Positions 1 to 5,724 of a DNA stretch of 7,420 nt are shown in pieces. Every line of letters starts with the position of its first letter. Within the stretch, counting starts at the first letter, position 1. The stretch comes from a bacterium (GTDB lineage Bacteria; Patescibacteriota; JABMPQ01; JAQVVF01): the NCBI GenBank assembly GCA_030611905.1, contig JAUWOX010000049.1, positions 1 to 7,420 of the forward strand. Reading direction: 5' to 3'. The position numbers were made by a program, and so were the translations under genes. Under the pieces are notes generated by a model, which was not told the DNA's origin, searched no databases, and worked only from the letters and a program-made list of their open reading frames with translations.

Positions 1-635
1 ACCCCCACAGGAATTTCCACAATATTGTCCGGCATATCAGGACATAATAGATATTCTACTCTTGCCCTTACGCTCCTATTCAAGACCACAACTTCCTGCG
101 ATCTTCTCAACCCAGCTTTCAAATAATCAAGAAAATGTAAATTTCTTTCCACTACCTGCAAAGCAGTGCCATGAATTACTGTTATATAAGGCACTTCTAA
201 TTCACTGCAAATATAAGGCAGAAAAATAGCATGGTTAACAATCAAAACATCAATCTTAAAATGCCTAACCCATCTTTGGATACGAGCCTTCATCTGTGTA
301 ACATAAACAGAAATTTGAGCTAAAGTCATTCTCTCAAAAAACAAAGCCAAGGGCTCTAGAAATCTCAAATAAGCAGCGCATAAAAAAACATTCTCATATG
401 TTACCGATACACACAAGCCCTCTGAACGCCTCCCACGATCAAACACGGATTGCATTTCCCTATCAGATGGATTTCGCCAAGCCTCATCAATAAAATCAAA
501 ATCCTCAGGTTTTTGTTCTCTAGAAAACAAAAAAACCTCTTGTCCAGCTTCCCGTAAAAACCTAGCTAATTGTCGAGCATATACACAACTACCCGACCCA
601 GACAACTGATAATTATGGATAATTCCTACACGCAT
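1..635 (-). CDS. Glycosyltransferase family 4, N-terminal part (cut by window edge)
   Basis: The reading frame is open from the ATG at 635-633 to the left edge, giving 211 residues; the C-terminal part lies outside the window. The start MRVGIIHNYQLSGSGSCVYA is the first strand and Gly-rich loop of a GT-B fold (family-4 type). It continues with a typical helix (ARQLARFLREAGQEV), a DVLIVNHAIFLPYI segment, a VIHGTAL loop, and VEIPVG just before the edge, which resembles the 'IPNGVD' hinge entering the nucleotide-sugar-binding domain. The product should transfer a sugar from a nucleotide donor in the cytoplasm, probably for envelope glycans; donor and acceptor cannot be told because the donor-binding half is missing. 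The start is fixed by AGGAGG five bases upstream. The gene follows the GlmU-like gene by 27 bases and is likely the next cistron of the glmS operon. The family call is fairly secure; the specific function is unknown. Confidence 0.8.
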   Translation of the reverse strand, partial: MRVGIIHNYQLSGSGSCVYARQLARFLREAGQEVFLFSREQKPEDFDFIDEAWRNPSDREMQSVFDRGRRSEGLCVSVTYENVFLCAAYLRFLEPLALFFERMTLAQISVYVTQMKARIQRWVRHFKIDVLIVNHAIFLPYICSELEVPYITVIHGTALQVVERNLHFLDYLKAGLRRSQEVVVLNRSVRARVEYLLCPDMPDNIVEIPVG

Positions 636-646
636 TTCTCCCTCCT
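636..646 (-). promoter_or_regulatory. Strong ribosome binding site of the glycosyltransferase gene
   Basis: On the minus strand the sequence reads AAGGAGGGAGAA then ATG. A full AGGAGG (641-646) sits five bases before the start. It decides the start codon and contrasts with the four upstream cistrons, which have no recognisable Shine-Dalgarno. Confidence 0.8.
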
Positions 647-662
647 TCGGTGTTTTAAAGAA

Positions 663-1394
663 CTATCTAGTTACCGCCCTAGCCCGCACTAACTCACTTG
701 GTCTATTTACTCCAATAATATTTCTCAAATCTCGAGTAGTAACAGTATCAATCTTTAGCCCTGCCTTACTCATTATTTCCATCACATCAGGTAAATAATA
801 TTCACCTTGAACATTTTTATTGTTCACCTTCTCTAAACACTTAAATAAATCTTTAGATTTAAAACAATAAATTCCAGTATTAAGCTCTGATATTTTTTTC
901 TCTTCAGGGGTTGCATCTTTGTCTTCCACAATCTTCAAAACATCGCCTTGATCATCTCTTACTATCCTCCCCCATTCCGGCGGATTTTTCTTTATATCAA
1001 CTGTTAATATACAACCCGCCAATCTCTTCTTTTTACACCTATTTAATAAACTTAAAAACATCCTCTTGGTTACAAAAGGCATATCGCCATATGATATTAG
1101 AACATATCCATCAAAATTCTTCAAAACATTTCTAGCCTGTAATGCAGCATGACCAGTTCCCAACTGTTTTTTCTGATTAACATACTCCACCCGATCACCT
1201 AAATAATCCATAACCATCTTTTTCTTATACCCCACCACTACAATAATTCGCTCAACCCCTAAATTCTCAATAGTCTCAACGCAATACTCAATCATCGGCT
1301 TTTTACCGATCTTTAACATCACTTTTGGGACACTCTCATTGTTCAGTCTCTTTCCCTTGCCTGCTGCTAGAATAATAGAAACTACGTTTTTCAT
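663..1394 (-). CDS. GlmU-type UDP-GlcNAc pyrophosphorylase, uridylyltransferase domain only
   Basis: This 243-aa nucleotidyltransferase matches the N-terminal half of GlmU, which makes UDP-GlcNAc from UTP and GlcNAc-1-phosphate in the cytoplasm. Visible motifs in order are LAAGKGKRL (9-17, nucleotide loop), PK (23-24), QLGTGHA (77-83), YGD (102-104, metal-binding Asp), WGRIVRD (141-147), IVEDKDAT (155-162), NTGIY (172-176), GEYYLPDV (197-204) and GVN (228-230, second metal ligand). The protein stops about 13 residues after GVN, so the left-handed beta-helix acetyltransferase domain of the usual ~450-aa GlmU is absent and no remnant follows before the next gene. Acetylation of GlcN-1-P would then need another enzyme. 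It sits in the glmS operon, 25 bases after the HAD gene and 27 before the glycosyltransferase. No clear Shine-Dalgarno precedes the ATG. Another sugar-1-phosphate nucleotidyltransferase specificity is possible, but the motif match to GlmU is close. Confidence 0.85.
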   Translation of the reverse strand: MKNVVSIILAAGKGKRLNNESVPKVMLKIGKKPMIEYCVETIENLGVERIIVVVGYKKKMVMDYLGDRVEYVNQKKQLGTGHAALQARNVLKNFDGYVLISYGDMPFVTKRMFLSLLNRCKKKRLAGCILTVDIKKNPPEWGRIVRDDQGDVLKIVEDKDATPEEKKISELNTGIYCFKSKDLFKCLEKVNNKNVQGEYYLPDVMEIMSKAGLKIDTVTTRDLRNIIGVNRPSELVRARAVTR

Positions 1395-1418
1395 TGTTGT
1401 TTTTAATTCTTAACTTTA

Positions 1419-1447
1419 ATTATAATATACATTTAATAATATTTGAA
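1419..1447 (-). promoter_or_regulatory. Possible internal promoter before the GlmU-like gene
   Basis: On the minus strand TTCAAA (1442-1447) and a perfect TATAAT (1419-1424) are separated by 17 bases, about 25 bases before the ATG. The -35 matches only four of six bases, and the region is the AT-rich 3' end of the HAD gene, so chance is a real alternative. Confidence 0.25.
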
Positions 1448-2073
1448 GCTTGATACAAACTTTTTATTGTAAAATTATTCAATTCTGCTTTTTCTTCTGC
1501 ATATTTAGCCCCTACTCTTTCAATTTTTATTGCGGTGATGCTTGGAAAGCCTCTCTTTAAATAATCAATATTCTCCGGCATATCCTCGATAATCGCAATT
1601 TTTTTATCTCTATTCTCACAAATAATATCCTTAAAAACCTCCTTTTTCAACCCACCCTGGCCTTCGGTTAGTAAAATCCTCGAAAAATAACCATTCATTC
1701 TGCAATTATCAACCTTGGGCTTTTGAAATCTTTTCTTACCCAAAGAAACCAAATTCAAATCGCATTCATCCTTAACATCCTCCAAAAATGTCACCACATC
1801 ATCATAAAGATAATCCTTAGACTTATCAACTAAATAATTAACTTCACCCATCAAACTCTTCAAATCAACTATCTCTCCGTCCAACAACCTTAAATGCAAA
1901 GCAGGATCATAGGGCCTTTTCAATTTCTTCCTAATATAATTATAAGTTTGATCATACCTTTCGCTACTAATTCCATAACTTAAATAAGCATTTTTTAAAT
2001 GCCTTTTAAACACTTCTGTATTAAATAAAGTATGGTCAAAATCTAAAATAACTAACTTATCTTTTTTTGTCAT
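1420..2073 (-). CDS. HAD-superfamily hydrolase/phosphatase
   Basis: This 217-aa protein is a haloacid-dehalogenase-fold enzyme. Motif I is DFDHTLFNT (11-19), with Asp11 as expected nucleophile and Asp13 as acid/base. Residues ~20-90 form an all-helical insert consistent with a C1-type cap. Motif II is the Ser of LVSLG (Ser110). A Lys of GGLKKE (143/144) suits motif III, and IAIIEDMPENID (159-170) is motif IV with the acidic pair Glu163-Asp164. It probably acts on a phosphorylated metabolite in the cytoplasm; the substrate cannot be read from the sequence. Its ATG overlaps the stop of the GlmR-like gene by four bases (ATGA), suggesting translational coupling. Its place among amino-sugar genes hints at a sugar phosphate. 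Some HAD proteins (beta-phosphoglucomutase) are mutases, but nothing here singles out that activity. Confidence 0.8.
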   Translation of the reverse strand: MTKKDKLVILDFDHTLFNTEVFKRHLKNAYLSYGISSERYDQTYNYIRKKLKRPYDPALHLRLLDGEIVDLKSLMGEVNYLVDKSKDYLYDDVVTFLEDVKDECDLNLVSLGKKRFQKPKVDNCRMNGYFSRILLTEGQGGLKKEVFKDIICENRDKKIAIIEDMPENIDYLKRGFPSITAIKIERVGAKYAEEKAELNNFTIKSLYQASNIIKCIL

Positions 2074-3041
2074 AATAATTTTAGTAACACCCTAGCCAAT
2101 TTGCCAGGATCATGCCTAACCGAACTCCTTTTTAATCTATCAACCTTATTTTTTCTATGAATTAATCCGATCAAACTAGCTCCAATAAATTGCATTCGAG
2201 AAACATCCATAATCTCATTAGAAAGAAACCTAACAAGCCTCTCGCCTGATTGACAAATTGATTTCTTCCTTAGCCCTTGTTTATTGTATACCACGTAATC
2301 CAGAATATTTCCACCCAAAATTTCCTGAATAACTTTTGCATGTCCCTGAACACAAAAATTGTTCGTCTGTCCAAATTTTGTCATTAGATTACAAACATAA
2401 ACTTTCCTCGCTCTTGAATTTCTTATCGCTTTTGCTACGCCAGGAACAACCAAGCAAGCTGCTACTGAAGTATAAAGATCTCCCGGTCCCATCACAATTA
2501 AATTGGCTTCCTTGATCATCCTCTCCGTCCCAGAATTTATCTTAACATTAGGACTAACCCAAGTTCTAATAATTTTCAAATTTCCATCATGACCAATTAC
2601 CTCATCAATCTTTGTTTCCGATTTGATAATCTGTCCATTTTCTAGTTTAACACATAAATCAGATCTTTTTAAAGCAACCGGCATTAAATCAGCCTCGAAA
2701 TCAAAAACTTTTTTCAAATCGTTAGCAATTCTATCAATTCCCTGACCATCCTGCAAACCAGCCAATAATAAATTCCCCAAAGAATGTCCATCAATCTCAT
2801 TCCCCTCAAATCTATAATCCAAAACACTCTTCCAAAATTTACTCCTCGTCACAGCTAAAATCATTTGCCTCAAGTCACCCATCGGCAATAAATTTGAATT
2901 GCCTTCTAGTAATCTTCCGGTTGATCCACCATTATCAGTTATCGGATAAATTCCAGACAAACAAACATCTTTATGTTTATTCAACCCGCCCAACACGGCC
3001 AAAGATCCAGTTCCACCTCCAATATATACTATTCTTTTCAT
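2070..3041 (-). CDS. YvcK/GlmR (CofD-like) regulator of amino-sugar synthesis
   Basis: This 323-aa protein is a full-length member of the YvcK/GlmR 'gluconeogenesis factor' family, related to CofD transferases. Motifs visible are IGGGTGS (7-13), TDNGGSTGRL (35-44), PMGDLRQ (53-59), GHSLGNLLLAGL (85-96), GPGDLYTS (185-192) and NLMTKFGQTNNF (218-229), plus the RHDPGKLA tail (309-316) seen in YvcK rather than in F420-pathway CofD. In Bacillus subtilis the family member binds UDP-GlcNAc and stimulates GlmS, linking carbon source to envelope precursor supply. Here the gene directly follows glmS by 12 bases, so the same partnership is a natural inference. It overlaps the HAD gene by four bases. No F420 genes are seen. 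No Shine-Dalgarno is evident before the ATG. Family call is secure; the GlmS-activating role is inferred from known homologues and context. Confidence 0.9.
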   Translation of the reverse strand: MKRIVYIGGGTGSLAVLGGLNKHKDVCLSGIYPITDNGGSTGRLLEGNSNLLPMGDLRQMILAVTRSKFWKSVLDYRFEGNEIDGHSLGNLLLAGLQDGQGIDRIANDLKKVFDFEADLMPVALKRSDLCVKLENGQIIKSETKIDEVIGHDGNLKIIRTWVSPNVKINSGTERMIKEANLIVMGPGDLYTSVAACLVVPGVAKAIRNSRARKVYVCNLMTKFGQTNNFCVQGHAKVIQEILGGNILDYVVYNKQGLRKKSICQSGERLVRFLSNEIMDVSRMQFIGASLIGLIHRKNKVDRLKRSSVRHDPGKLARVLLKLL

Positions 3042-3053
3042 AGCAATAATTAG

Positions 3054-4871
3054 TTACTCCACAGTCACTGACTTGGCCAAATTCCTCGGCTTATCAATAT
3101 CTCTCCCCTTCATAGCCGCAATATAATAAGCCAGCAATTGCATTGGAATCACTGTCAACAAAGGCTCCAACATTTCTAAAGTTTCCGGTATATATACCAC
3201 ATCATCAACATATTTTTCAACATCTAAATTTCCTTCAGTTGTTACCATCAAAATTTTTCCCTTACGCGCTCGAATCTCTTCCATATTACTAATCGTTTTA
3301 TCATACACGCTATCTTTTGGCACAATAAAAATCGAAGGAAAATTCTCATCAATCAAAGCAATCGGCCCATGCTTCATCTCGCCAGCAGAATATGCTTCAG
3401 CATGAACATAAGAAATCTCTTTTAGTTTCAAAGCTCCCTCTAAAGCAATGGGAAAATTAAAACGACGTCCTAAATATAAAAAATTATCATGATTTAAATA
3501 CTTTCCAGCTATCTCCTCTATTTTATCACTCTGATCCAAAATCTTCTGTATTTTTTCAGGAATCTTCTTTAACTCTTCAGCTATTCGTTTTCCCTCCATA
3601 AATGAAAGATTCTTTAACCTACCAAATTCCAGAGCCAAAATAGCCAAAGCTGTAATCTGCCCTACAAATGCTTTTGTTGAAGCTACACCAATTTCCGGAC
3701 CCGCATGAATAAACACCCCCCCATCTGTCTCTCGCGCAATCGTTGATCCAACCACATTAGAAATCCCCAAAACTTTGATACCCTTTCTCTGAATCTCTTT
3801 CATAGCTGCAATTGTATCGGCTGTCTCACCCGATTGCGAAACAACAAGAACCAAACTATCTTTATCAAAAAGAATTCTTTTATAACGAAGTTCCGAAGCA
3901 AATTCTACTTCGCAGGGGATTGAAGCACATTCCTCAATCATATATTTACCAACCATTCCCGCATAATAAGCCGTCCCACAAGCAACAAATACTATTCTTT
4001 TAACTTTTAATAATTCTTCTGGAGACATATTTAATCCACCCAAATGCGCCAATCCCTCTGTCGGAATCACTCGACCAGCTAATGCATTTCTAACAACCTG
4101 CGGCTGTTCAAAAATCTCTTTCAACATAAAATGAGGATAATCATTTTTCTCCGCCAAACCCTGCTCCCAATCAATTTCCTGAACCTTACGATCAACTTTT
4201 TTATCATCAATTGTTACCGTACAAAAACCATCTTTGGTTATCTCAACTAATTCATTATCTTCCGGATAAATCACCTTTTTGGTATACGGCATTAAAGCAG
4301 TTGCATCAGATGCTACAAAATTCTCATCGTCGCCAATCCCTATAATCAAAGGACTGCCATGTTTAGCCGCGACAATTTTATCCGGCTCCATTGTTGACAT
4401 TACTGCAATTCCATAGGTCCCATCTACTTCCAATAGAGCTCTTCGGACCGCTTCTTTCAAATCACCATCATAATATTTCTCAACTAAATGTGCTAAAACT
4501 TCAGTATCAGTATCTGATTCAAATTTATGTCCCTCACTAATTAATTGTTTTTTTAATCCAGCAAAATTTTCAATAATACCATTATGCACAACAACAAACT
4601 TTTTAGAACAATCAAAATGAGGATGCGCATTCTTATTAGAAACTCCTCCATGCGTTGCCCAACGAGTATGCCCAATTCCAATATTGCCTCCAATTTTTGC
4701 CAAATCACCACTCTGACTTATCCTGCCAACCTTCTTGGCATAACTCAATTTCTTATTGCCCATTGCTGCAATGCCCCATGAATCATAGCCACGATATTCC
4801 AAACGCTTCAAACCATCAACTAAAATTGAACTTGCTTTTTTTCCTCCAATATAGCCAACTATGCCACACAT
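3054..4871 (-). CDS. glmS: Glutamine--fructose-6-phosphate aminotransferase (isomerizing)
   Basis: GlmS converts fructose-6-phosphate and glutamine to glucosamine-6-phosphate and glutamate, the first committed step to UDP-GlcNAc. The 605 residues match the usual ~600-610. The N-terminal glutaminase domain starts MCGIVGYIGG with nucleophile Cys2, followed by RGYDSWG (27-33), HTRWATHGG (68-76), HNGIIEN (96-102) and SDTDTEVLAHLVE (119-131). Two SIS sugar-isomerase domains follow: CGTAYYAG (298-305), SQSGETADT (345-353) and STKAF (398-402), then EGALKLKE (478-485), GEMKHGP (497-503) and the C-terminal KPRNLAKSVTVE, whose Lys600 corresponds to the Schiff-base lysine of E. coli GlmS. It is the first gene of the operon, with its own promoter about 40 bases upstream. 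The leader is too short for a glmS ribozyme, so any feedback may run through the GlmR-like protein. There is no clear Shine-Dalgarno, but the start is forced because Cys2 must follow the removed Met. Confidence 0.97.
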   Translation of the reverse strand: MCGIVGYIGGKKASSILVDGLKRLEYRGYDSWGIAAMGNKKLSYAKKVGRISQSGDLAKIGGNIGIGHTRWATHGGVSNKNAHPHFDCSKKFVVVHNGIIENFAGLKKQLISEGHKFESDTDTEVLAHLVEKYYDGDLKEAVRRALLEVDGTYGIAVMSTMEPDKIVAAKHGSPLIIGIGDDENFVASDATALMPYTKKVIYPEDNELVEITKDGFCTVTIDDKKVDRKVQEIDWEQGLAEKNDYPHFMLKEIFEQPQVVRNALAGRVIPTEGLAHLGGLNMSPEELLKVKRIVFVACGTAYYAGMVGKYMIEECASIPCEVEFASELRYKRILFDKDSLVLVVSQSGETADTIAAMKEIQRKGIKVLGISNVVGSTIARETDGGVFIHAGPEIGVASTKAFVGQITALAILALEFGRLKNLSFMEGKRIAEELKKIPEKIQKILDQSDKIEEIAGKYLNHDNFLYLGRRFNFPIALEGALKLKEISYVHAEAYSAGEMKHGPIALIDENFPSIFIVPKDSVYDKTISNMEEIRARKGKILMVTTEGNLDVEKYVDDVVYIPETLEMLEPLLTVIPMQLLAYYIAAMKGRDIDKPRNLAKSVTVE

Positions 4872-4912
4872 ATCTAAAAAATTAAAAAATAGAAATAAAA
4901 ATTTATTAGTTA

Positions 4913-4941
4913 ATCATAGTACATCACTTATAAAAAATCAA
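4913..4941 (-). promoter_or_regulatory. Likely promoter of the glmS operon
   Basis: On the minus strand TTGATT (4936-4941, four of six matches) and TATGAT (4913-4918, five of six) are 17 bases apart. The predicted transcription start is near 4906, giving a leader of about 35 bases before the glmS ATG. The -35 box abuts the U-tract of the preceding terminator, as expected for a compact operon boundary. Confidence 0.5.
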
Positions 4942-4968
4942 TAAAAAAAATAGCCCTTATCGGACTAT
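4942..4968 (-). terminator. Rho-independent terminator of the two-gene hypothetical unit
   Basis: On the minus strand ATAGTCC (4962-4968) pairs with GGGCTAT (4950-4956) around the loop GATAA, with one G-U pair, and a run of U follows. The stem begins inside the TGA stop of the 95-aa gene. It separates this unit from the glmS operon. Confidence 0.75.
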
Positions 4969-5255
4969 CAATGATCTGGCAAAAGAACCAAACGCAATTC
5001 TCCAAACTGATCTTCTAGCTTAGAAACAAGTCGACCAAGCTGTTCCTTCAATTCTGGATTTTCGAAAGTAACTTCCACGACGTCACATTTCTTTCCCTCA
5101 CTCCTTTTTAGTACAGCCTCCTGGGCCCACCCTATTACTTCGCTAAATATATGGCTTCTCTCTCCATGCTCTCGTCTAGCCATCTCTAATAAAGAATCCA
5201 GTAAAACCACAGGAACAAAAAATTTCTCATTGTTTCCTCTCGCTTCGTCGCTCAT
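4968..5255 (-). CDS. Hypothetical protein, 95 aa, second gene of a small operon
   Basis: I do not recognise this protein. It has no signal peptide, no membrane segment and no cysteine motif (one Cys, residue 58). The layout is a polar start, a hydrophobic strand-like stretch (FFVPVVLL, 12-19), an amphipathic helix (DSLLEMARREH, 20-30), a turn and a second helix (SEVIGWAQEAVLKR, 38-51). A second half follows with a strand (DVVEVTF, 58-64), a charged helix (NPELKEQLGRLVSKLEDQF, 66-84) and a final strand (ELRLVLLP, 86-93). The strand-helix-helix N-terminus loosely recalls a ribbon-helix-helix DNA-binding fold, but the turn is about three residues too long and this is only a guess. The start is fixed by AGGAGG five bases upstream. 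It lies 39 bases after the 115-aa gene under the same promoter, and its stop merges with a terminator. The ORF is credible because of this intact regulatory frame; function is unknown. Confidence 0.7.
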   Translation of the reverse strand: MSDEARGNNEKFFVPVVLLDSLLEMARREHGERSHIFSEVIGWAQEAVLKRSEGKKCDVVEVTFENPELKEQLGRLVSKLEDQFGELRLVLLPDH

Positions 5256-5266
5256 ATCTCCCTCCT
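5256..5266 (-). promoter_or_regulatory. Strong ribosome binding site of the 95-aa gene
   Basis: The minus strand reads GGAGGAGGGAGAT then ATG, with AGGAGG at 5261-5266 and a five-base spacer. It fixes the start and supports translation of this small gene. Confidence 0.8.
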
Positions 5267-5294
5267 CCGCTCTCTGCTCTCATTAATTAGTTTT

Positions 5295-5642
5295 CTATAA
5301 CGCCTGTTCTTTCTGCAACTGTTCACCAATATCATCATCTAACTTCATACAAGCCTGCGAAATCTCGCCAATGATTTCTCTCAAATGATCCCTTATCACA
5401 TCTCTAAGCGGAGTATCGTCCAAAGAACTAATAAAAACCCATCCGTGATATTCCGCCGCATCACCCGACACCACCTTTAAATGACTTCGCAAAACGTTCA
5501 GGGCTGCCAAACGACGACAATAGTCCAACACTTTATCAATAGGTACTGATGACCTTAAAACATTAACTAAATGCTCAATTCTTTTTTCAATTAAGTACAT
5601 TACAGATGGCAATAGAATAACTGAAAATCGATACTTTGCCAT
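5295..5642 (-). CDS. Hypothetical protein, 115 aa, first gene of a small operon
   Basis: I do not recognise this protein. It looks soluble and mostly helical: a short hydrophobic strand (FSVILLP, 6-12), a helix running to about residue 30 (MYLIEKRIEHLVNVLR), a second helix (IDKVLDYCRRLAALNVLRSHL, 35-55), a strand-like stretch around HGWVFISS (66-73), and a long C-terminal helix (PLRDVIRDHLREIIGEISQA, 78-97) ending in an acidic, Gln-rich tail. No catalytic motif, signal peptide or membrane segment is visible. Its N-terminal VILLPSVM (8-15) resembles VVLLDSLL (16-23) of the 95-aa protein next door, so the two may be distant relatives or share a structural element. It has its own strong promoter and a full AGGAGG five bases before the ATG. 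It follows the C39-like gene by 82 bases. The gene is credible; the function is unknown. Confidence 0.7.
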   Translation of the reverse strand: MAKYRFSVILLPSVMYLIEKRIEHLVNVLRSSVPIDKVLDYCRRLAALNVLRSHLKVVSGDAAEYHGWVFISSLDDTPLRDVIRDHLREIIGEISQACMKLDDDIGEQLQKEQAL

Positions 5643-5653
5643 TACTCCCTCCT
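5643..5653 (-). promoter_or_regulatory. Strong ribosome binding site of the 115-aa gene
   Basis: The minus strand reads GAGGAGGGAGTA then ATG, with AGGAGG at 5648-5653 and a five-base spacer. Just upstream a small GC hairpin (CCCC 5669-5672 with GGGG 5659-5662) could form in the leader. Confidence 0.8.
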
Positions 5654-5691
5654 CTTGCCCCCTTCTCTGGGGATAAAAAAGAACTTATTAA

Positions 5692-5720
5692 AATATATCA
5701 TTACCTAATAAAAAAGTCAA
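5692..5720 (-). promoter_or_regulatory. Promoter of the two-gene hypothetical unit
   Basis: On the minus strand TTGACT (5715-5720, five of six) and TATATT (5692-5697, five of six) are exactly 17 bases apart. The -35 lies only four bases beyond the stop of the C39-like gene. Predicted start is near 5685, giving a leader of about 43 bases. This is one of the two best promoters in the window. Confidence 0.65.
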
Positions 5721-5724
5721 CTCT

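Noticed and set aside
911..1135. Plus-strand open frame inside the GlmU-like gene
   Set aside because: It lies antisense to a gene with a full set of family motifs, has no ribosome binding site and its translation resembles nothing.
2070..3041. CofD (2-phospho-L-lactate transferase of F420 synthesis)
   Set aside because: The NLMTKFGQTNNF segment, the RHDPGKLA tail and the position beside glmS point to the YvcK/GlmR branch, and no F420 gene is present.
4584..4885. Plus-strand open frames antisense to the start of glmS
   Set aside because: They mirror the highly conserved glutaminase coding region in other frames and lack start signals.
4872..4967. Possible glmS ribozyme/riboswitch upstream of glmS
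   Set aside because: Only 96 bases separate glmS from the previous gene, part of which is a terminator and promoter. The predicted leader is ~35 AT-rich bases with no ribozyme-like pairing, far too short for the glmS ribozyme.
4968..5642. Calling the two small genes a toxin-antitoxin pair
   Set aside because: Neither shows a recognisable toxin motif, the genes are 39 bases apart rather than overlapping, and the ribbon-helix-helix likeness is weak.
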